A DNA stretch of 8,150 nt, from positions 1 to 8,150 of the forward strand of contig WFTH01000079.1 in NCBI GenBank assembly GCA_015485595.1, given 5' to 3'. A model generated the notes under the pieces. That model worked only from the letters and a program-made list of their open reading frames with translations, made no database searches and was not told the DNA's origin. A program made the position numbers and the translations under genes. Each line of letters opens with the position of its first letter. The stretch's first letter is position 1. Positions 5,046 through 8,150 of the stretch are shown here, in pieces. The DNA comes from Candidatus Microgenomates bacterium. GTDB taxonomy: Bacteria > Patescibacteriota > Microgenomatia > UBA1400 > PJMF01.

Positions 5046-5999
5046 TTAAAAAAGCAAAAGCATTAGCCCAATAATTTTTTCTTTATCTTTTGGTTTGCTT
5101 TCTGCCACCAACAAGGTTAGGGTGGTCAGTGCCTCTGGAGTTAAACTGGCTTTTAATAGTCCCACACGTTGTAAAAACCAAACAAAAGCAAAGGCACCAC
5201 TCCGCTTGTTGCCATCTACAAATGGGTGGTTCTTAACCATAAAATAAAGTAAGTGAGCTGCCTTTTCTTCTAAACTAGGGTAAGCATCTTGGCCAAAAGC
5301 AGACTGAAACACACTGGCTACAATTGTCTCTAGAGAACCTTTCTCCCTCTCTTTGGCAAAGATATCAGCAGCTTGTTTTTGAGCTACTAACTTATTTTTA
5401 AGTTGATCCAAGGCCGATCTAAGCTCAACAGCTTCGATTATTACTTGTTTTTGGTTTTTACCAGTAGTTGGTAGTTTATCCTCATCGTAAGCCTCAAGAG
5501 ACAACCAGGTATTAGCAAATGTTTGAACCAGTTCTAAAACAGATCGGGTCCTAACTTCAGAGTTTGCCGGTAGTACGGCTTTAATGTCAGAGAGAGCTTG
5601 GATAAACTTGCTGTAGTTTCTTTTTATCTGTTTTTTATTCACCACATAACCATCAAGCAAGTACTGCCTTAAAGTTTTAGTGGCCCAGCGGCGAAACATG
5701 ATAGCCCGAGCGGAGTTGGTGCGGTAACCCACAGCTAGAATAATGTCTAGAGAGTAAAATGATACCGGCTTATCTGAATTTGCAATATGCATTTTTTGCA
5801 CATTGCTTTTTTGGTCAACTTCGCCGCTTTTGAATATATTGCGTATATGACGGGAAATCACCGATTGATCTTTTTCAAAAATCTGAGCGATCTGCGCTTG
5901 AGTAGCCCAGATAGTCTGGTGGCTCACATCACCTTTCAACTCAATAGCGCCGTTTTTAGCTTGGTAAATAACTAGTGGTGGAGTTTTAGCTTTCTTCAT
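5046..5999 (-). CDS. RhuM-Fic/Doc fusion protein (putative toxin-like phosphotransferase)
   Basis: The start is ATG 5999 (317 residues); a GTG at 6017 is in frame (323 residues), and the numbering here counts from that GTG. Residues about 35-125 match the RhuM domain: an IWATQAQIAQIFEKDQSVIS helix-turn-helix-like block, NIFKSGEVD, and VGYRTNSARAIMFRRWATK. A helical linker follows (about 130-225, partly coiled-coil-like). The C-terminal Fic/Doc fold carries HPFVDGNKRSG (264-274), with catalytic His264 and Lys271 where AMPylating Fic enzymes have Gly; that is the Doc-type form, known in phage P1 to phosphorylate EF-Tu. The target here is unknown. No [S/T]xxxE[G/N] inhibitory motif and no Phd-like antitoxin gene is visible. 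prmC starts 6 bp downstream. The pairing is a recognised family (virulence protein RhuM/Fic/DOC). ATG 5999 is preferred because an extended -10 overlaps the GTG. Confidence 0.85.
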   Translation of the reverse strand: MKKAKTPPLVIYQAKNGAIELKGDVSHQTIWATQAQIAQIFEKDQSVISRHIRNIFKSGEVDQKSNVQKMHIANSDKPVSFYSLDIILAVGYRTNSARAIMFRRWATKTLRQYLLDGYVVNKKQIKRNYSKFIQALSDIKAVLPANSEVRTRSVLELVQTFANTWLSLEAYDEDKLPTTGKNQKQVIIEAVELRSALDQLKNKLVAQKQAADIFAKEREKGSLETIVASVFQSAFGQDAYPSLEEKAAHLLYFMVKNHPFVDGNKRSGAFAFVWFLQRVGLLKASLTPEALTTLTLLVAESKPKDKEKIIGLMLLLF

Positions 6000-6007
6000 A
6001 TAACTGC

Positions 6008-6016
6008 ATTTTAACA
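6008..6016 (-). promoter_or_regulatory. Candidate extended -10 promoter of the RhuM-Fic/prmC operon
   Basis: On the - strand, TGTTAAAAT fits an extended -10 (TGnTAtaaT). No good -35 is seen. Transcription would start near 6001, two bases before ATG 5999, giving an almost leaderless mRNA. It would also exclude the upstream GTG at 6017 as a start. No Shine-Dalgarno sequence precedes either start. Confidence 0.4.
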
Positions 6017-6078
6017 CTCAACTACTACTAATGACTGCAGCATCGTAAACCAAAGTAGTCGTTAATATCTAAGTTTAG

Positions 6079-6084
6079 TAAAAT
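6079..6084 (+). promoter_or_regulatory. Candidate -10 box of the DNA glycosylase gene
   Basis: TAAAAT lies 10 bp before ATG 6095, with no clear -35 at the proper distance and no Shine-Dalgarno sequence. The predicted transcription start is near 6091-6092, which would leave a leader of only a few bases. It is back-to-back with the RhuM-Fic promoter in a 77-95 bp divergent region. Confidence 0.35.
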
Positions 6085-6094
6085 AGCAACCATC

Positions 6095-6715
6095 ATGAAC
6101 GACATGCTTAAAACATCGTTTTCAAAAGAAGTTTACGATCTTTTTAACCAACCGGCCGATGTGGTGGCGCCAAAGCTTTTAGGTCAACACTTGCTACGTC
6201 GGTTTCCTGATGGTCAGGTTGGTCGGTTTTTAATTAGCGAGGTCGAGGCCTATGTCGGTCAAGAAGATAAAGCTTGCCACGCTCACAGAGGTAAAACACC
6301 ACGTAACGTGGTCATGTTTGGTCCAGCTGGTTTTTGGTATGTTTACTTGATCTATGGCATGTACTGGATGCTAAACTTGGTTACCTCACCCAAAGATGAT
6401 CCTCATGCGGTCTTGTTTCGCGGGCTTAAGTTTGTAAGTTGGGAGCAAACCTCGGTCGATGTAGATCGGGTCAGCAGTTCTAACGCCGGCAGTGTGAGTC
6501 AAAAGGCACTTAAAAACCTAGATGGCCCAGGCAAACTCACGCGCGCCTTAATGATTAATAAAGACCTAAACGGTCAGTTAGCCTCACCTGTGAGTGGTCT
6601 GTGGCTTGAGATTGACCTTAACAAGCCCGCACCAAGCTTTGAAAAACTGCCCAGAGTTGGCATCGACTATGCTGATAAGTGGAAGGATAAGCTACTTCGC
6701 TTTAGACTACTTTAG
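6095..6715 (+). CDS. mpg: 3-methyladenine DNA glycosylase, AAG/MPG family
   Basis: A 206-residue base-excision repair enzyme that flips out alkylated or deaminated purines and cuts the N-glycosidic bond. By alignment with human AAG: EVEAY (49-53) gives the catalytic Glu51 and Tyr53; His62 in CHAHRGKTPRN matches His136; WYVYLIYGMY (81-90) supplies Tyr84 (base stacking) and Tyr87 (the intercalating Tyr162). DGPGKLTRAL, in the C-terminal third, is the conserved DNA-contact block. Length matches bacterial members (about 190-210). All catalytic residues are present, so it should be active. A second in-frame ATG at 6104 is possible. The gene stands alone on its strand, divergent from RhuM-Fic and convergent with a small membrane-protein gene. 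Confidence 0.93.
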   Translation: MNDMLKTSFSKEVYDLFNQPADVVAPKLLGQHLLRRFPDGQVGRFLISEVEAYVGQEDKACHAHRGKTPRNVVMFGPAGFWYVYLIYGMYWMLNLVTSPKDDPHAVLFRGLKFVSWEQTSVDVDRVSSSNAGSVSQKALKNLDGPGKLTRALMINKDLNGQLASPVSGLWLEIDLNKPAPSFEKLPRVGIDYADKWKDKLLRFRLL

Positions 6716-6733
6716 AAGTTTAAAAGCTTAATC

Positions 6734-6877
6734 TTAACCGCCGATAGGTCCTAGGTAGGGTGCGGCGGTACCGTGCGTAAAGATATAGATAAACAGACCA
6801 AAAACAATAGCTACAGCGGTAACAACAAAGATGATTACTGGGTTTTTACTTGATCCGATTGAGTTTTTGACTAACAT
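6734..6877 (-). CDS. Small single-pass membrane protein, 47 residues
   Basis: This short reading frame starts at an ATG (6877-6875) and ends at TAA (6736-6734). The product has a polar, basic N-terminus (MLVKNSIGSSKNP), one strongly hydrophobic helix (about 14-33, PVIIFVVTAVAIVFGLFIYI), and a Gly/Pro-rich end (THGTAAPYLGPIGG). The uncleaved helix and basic N-region suggest N-in topology. It fills an otherwise empty 312-bp gap, is convergent with the glycosylase gene (18 bp between stops), and has an extended -10 upstream. No strong SD is visible. I do not recognise the family. Composition so unlike random DNA makes it probably real; function is unknown. Confidence 0.65.
   Translation of the reverse strand: MLVKNSIGSSKNPVIIFVVTAVAIVFGLFIYIFTHGTAAPYLGPIGG
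6737..6769 (-). terminator. GC-rich hairpin at the 3' end of the small membrane-protein gene
   Basis: ACCGCCG (6737-6743) pairs with CGGCGGT (6763-6769) around a 19-nt loop, covering the last codons and abutting the stop. On the - strand it is followed by an AT-rich stretch ending in CTTTT, not a clean T-run. It could terminate the small gene or simply fold over it; the long loop weakens the call. Confidence 0.3.
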
Positions 6878-6899
6878 GACTTCTATATCAAGTTTTGAA

Positions 6900-6973
6900 T
6901 TAAGTTAGAAATCAGTATATCACTAAGTTTTTTTAAACAAAAGAGACCAAACCTCATCTGTTTAAGTTAGAAA
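6900..6973. repeat. 12-bp direct repeat in the divergent promoter region
   Basis: TTAAGTTAGAAA occurs exactly at 6900-6911 and 6962-6973, 62 bp apart (about six helical turns). One copy covers the predicted start site of the small membrane-protein promoter; the other lies just before the -10 of the yqeY promoter. It could be a shared operator; the AT-rich content makes chance possible. Confidence 0.45.
6914..6922 (-). promoter_or_regulatory. Candidate extended -10 promoter of the small membrane protein
   Basis: On the - strand, TGATATACT is a good extended -10 (TGn + TATACT). TTTTGT lies 17 bp upstream as a weak -35. Transcription would start near 6907, about 30 nt before ATG 6877. Confidence 0.5.
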
Positions 6974-6978
6974 GGGCG

Positions 6979-6987
6979 TGGTAAACT
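6979..6987 (+). promoter_or_regulatory. Candidate extended -10 promoter of yqeY and the RodZ-like gene
   Basis: TGGTAAACT fits an extended -10; TGTTTA (6959-6964) is a weak -35 at 17 bp. Transcription would start near 6994, leaving a leader of about 34 nt with a good SD. An imperfect dyad (AAACT-CA-AGTTT, 6983-6994) overlaps the start site and could bind a regulator. Confidence 0.4.
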
Positions 6988-7016
6988 CAAGTTTAAACCT
7001 TTAAAAGATTTTAAGG

Positions 7017-7022
7017 AAAGGA
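7017..7022 (+). promoter_or_regulatory. Shine-Dalgarno site of yqeY
   Basis: AAAGGA, preceded by AAGG (7013-7016), ends 5 nt before ATG 7028 and supports that start. Confidence 0.75.
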
Positions 7023-7027
7023 TAAGC

Positions 7028-7471
7028 ATGCTTTTTACCCAAAGACTAACCCAAGACATGAAAGCAGCCATGAAGGCAGGCGACAAGGAAAGGCTGGGGG
7101 TGATTCGTTTCTTGCTCTCGGCCATTAAGAACGCCGAGATCGACAAGGGTGCAGAGCTTGCCGATGAAGAAGCTCAAAAAATCGTGGCCAAGCAGATAAA
7201 GCAGATAAACGACGCTATCGAGCAGTTTAAAGCTGGAGGGCGAGACGATCTGGTTCAGGCGGAGGCGGCCAAGGTAGAGATCTTAAAAGAGTACCTACCT
7301 AAGCAGCTAAGTGATCAAGAGCTTGAGGCGGTAGTTGATCAGGTGTTAGCTGAGATGGGTGAGGTTAAAAACCCGGGTCAGGTTATTGGTCTAGTTATGA
7401 AACAAGTGGCCGGTCGGGCCGATGGAGCTCGAGTAGCTCGCTTGGTTAAGCAAAGAGTATCCAAGTTATGA
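7028..7471 (+). CDS. yqeY: YqeY family protein (GatB/YqeY domain)
   Basis: A 147-residue cytoplasmic protein matching the full length of the YqeY family, which is related to the tail domain of GatB, the subunit of the tRNA-dependent amidotransferase. Typical features are present: an N-terminal helical domain with KAGDKERLGVIRFLLSAIKN (17-36), a long charged helix (45-70), EYLPKQLSDQEL (88-99), then VMKQVAGRADGARV (123-136), the conserved C-terminal signature. The role is not settled; tRNA-related binding is inferred from the GatB homology. It has a good SD and its own promoter candidate. Its TGA overlaps the ATG of the RodZ-like gene (ATGA), so the two are coupled. The TGA stop shows the standard code at this point. 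Confidence 0.92.
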   Translation: MLFTQRLTQDMKAAMKAGDKERLGVIRFLLSAIKNAEIDKGAELADEEAQKIVAKQIKQINDAIEQFKAGGRDDLVQAEAAKVEILKEYLPKQLSDQELEAVVDQVLAEMGEVKNPGQVIGLVMKQVAGRADGARVARLVKQRVSKL

Positions 7472-8118
7472 CTAGTTATAGCGTAGGAGAGATCTTAAAG
7501 GCTAAACGTCAAGCAAAAAAGATTAGTCTGGCAAGTTTTTCGAGACTAACCTACATTAACCAAGACTATCTTAAAGCCTTGGAGGCAAACCAGTGGTCTA
7601 AGTTGCCAGATCAAGCCTTTATTAAAGGTTATATTAAGACCTATGCTCAGTTTTTTGAGTTTGATCCCAAGCCGGTGCTGGCTGTTTTTCGTCGTGACTA
7701 TCCAGAAAAAAAGGCTTTGAATCAAGCTTCTTTTACCCCTACTTCTCGCTTGCGGAAACGGTTTTTTATCCGCCGACTGCTTAATGGTTGGGGAGCAGCA
7801 ACCTTGCTGGTGGTCTTAAGCGCCTTAGCATACGCCACTTTTCAGTGGCACTTAAGTCAGAAACCACCAACTTTAATCATCTACTCGCCAGAGGATAGAC
7901 AGCCGGTAAACAAGCGTGTGGTGGTAAGAGGCACCACCGAACCAAGTGTGAAGCTTAAGGTAAACGATCAACCGGTAGCGCTTAACCCCGATGGCAGTTT
8001 CGAGACGGAGGTAAAGTTTCCGGTTGAGGGTCTGGCAGCTATTATTGTTACCGCCACCGATCAGAAAGGAAAGACCACGGAAAAGATTCGCTATGTTCAA
8101 GTTGCCTTAGAGGACTAG
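7468..8118 (+). CDS. RodZ-like protein: HTH domain, membrane helix, extracellular Ig-like domain
   Basis: A 216-residue bitopic membrane protein. Residues 5-75 are a RodZ-type helix-turn-helix (HTH_25): VGEILKAKRQAKKISLASFS, the YLKALEANQWSKLPD block and FIKGYIKTYAQFF. In RodZ this part binds MreB. A basic stretch (93-104) precedes a membrane helix (about 107-125). Outside lies an Ig-like beta domain (about 135-213) with VVVRGTTEPSVKLKVNDQPV and PDGSFETEV, typical of the Glucodextranase-B/bacterial Ig fold and not the DUF4115 domain of classical RodZ. No MreB gene is in the window, so a cell-shape role is inferred from the HTH alone. It starts within the yqeY stop (ATGA) without its own SD. 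Confidence 0.82.
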   Translation: MTSYSVGEILKAKRQAKKISLASFSRLTYINQDYLKALEANQWSKLPDQAFIKGYIKTYAQFFEFDPKPVLAVFRRDYPEKKALNQASFTPTSRLRKRFFIRRLLNGWGAATLLVVLSALAYATFQWHLSQKPPTLIIYSPEDRQPVNKRVVVRGTTEPSVKLKVNDQPVALNPDGSFETEVKFPVEGLAAIIVTATDQKGKTTEKIRYVQVALED

Positions 8119-8129
8119 GTGGTTTTTTA

Positions 8130-8138
8130 TGCTATAAT
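8130..8138 (+). promoter_or_regulatory. Extended -10 promoter at the right edge
   Basis: TGCTATAAT is a perfect extended -10 just after the RodZ-like stop (8118). No strong -35 is visible at 15-18 bp, which extended -10 promoters can tolerate. Transcription would begin near 8145 and serve a gene beyond the window. Confidence 0.6.
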
Positions 8139-8150
8139 CAAAGCTAGGTT

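Noticed and set aside
5787..5975. Plus-strand reading frame opposite RhuM-Fic
   Set aside because: It lies fully opposite the conserved RhuM domain, with no SD or family resemblance.
6000..6017. GTG start for the RhuM-Fic gene, adding six residues
   Set aside because: No SD precedes it, it overlaps a candidate extended -10, and the extra residues precede a normal MKK start. It is kept only as an alternative.
6876..6890. Second -10-like box (TGATATAGA) right before the small membrane-protein ATG
   Set aside because: The predicted start would fall inside the ATG codon; the upstream TGATATACT is better placed.
7873..8100. Minus-strand reading frame opposite the RodZ-like gene
   Set aside because: It is a shadow of the Ig-like domain coding sequence, without start signals.

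Overview
The window looks like a piece of a bacterial chromosome, probably from the Candidate Phyla Radiation (Patescibacteria). This is inferred from gene content, not from a marker gene: TasA/camelysin-type secreted proteins beside SipW-type signal peptidases, a DUF368 protein, a PrmC with a shortened N-terminal domain and an NLPY motif, a RhuM-Fic/Doc fusion, and a YqeY protein overlapping a RodZ-like membrane protein with an extracellular Ig-like domain. Packing is tight (gaps of 1-18 bp inside operons, one ATGA overlap, one convergent pair sharing a TTAA stop). TGA acts as a normal stop at the end of yqeY, so the recoded-TGA lineages (Gracilibacteria, Absconditabacteria) are unlikely. No tRNA, rRNA, IS element, CRISPR array or phage structural gene is visible.

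Region 1 (1-4254, + strand) is a cell-surface operon: TasA-like protein 1 (98-766), a hairpin terminator or attenuator, SipW-type signal peptidase 1 (873-1499), a divergent TasA-like protein (1505-2077), TasA-like protein 2 (2115-2789), SipW-type signal peptidase 2 (2791-3288) and a DUF368/PopT-type undecaprenyl-phosphate translocase (3307-4254). Substrate and peptidase genes alternate, and TasA-like proteins 1 and 2 are clear paralogues sharing a two-cysteine segment that is nearly identical in DNA as well as protein. The simplest reading is that these genes make, process and assemble a secreted fibre or surface layer. TasA-1 looks like the abundant subunit, with the strongest ribosome binding site and its own 3' hairpin.

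Region 2 (4251-6017, - strand) holds a RhuM-Fic/Doc fusion followed 6 bp later by prmC, the release-factor glutamine methyltransferase. prmC runs tail-to-tail into the DUF368 gene, and the two stop codons overlap within TTAA. It also carries an in-frame tandem heptanucleotide repeat.

Region 3 (6018-8150) begins with a divergent intergenic region and an AAG/MPG-type 3-methyladenine DNA glycosylase (+). A 47-residue single-pass membrane protein follows on the - strand (6734-6877). A divergent promoter region containing a 12-bp direct repeat comes next, then yqeY overlapping the RodZ-like gene (+). An extended -10 promoter at the right edge probably serves a gene outside the window.

The most notable items are the duplicated TasA/SipW module with its conserved cysteine segment, the heptamer insertion in prmC, the RhuM-Fic/Doc fusion with no visible antitoxin, the unlisted small membrane protein, and hints that several genes without Shine-Dalgarno sequences are transcribed with almost no leader.
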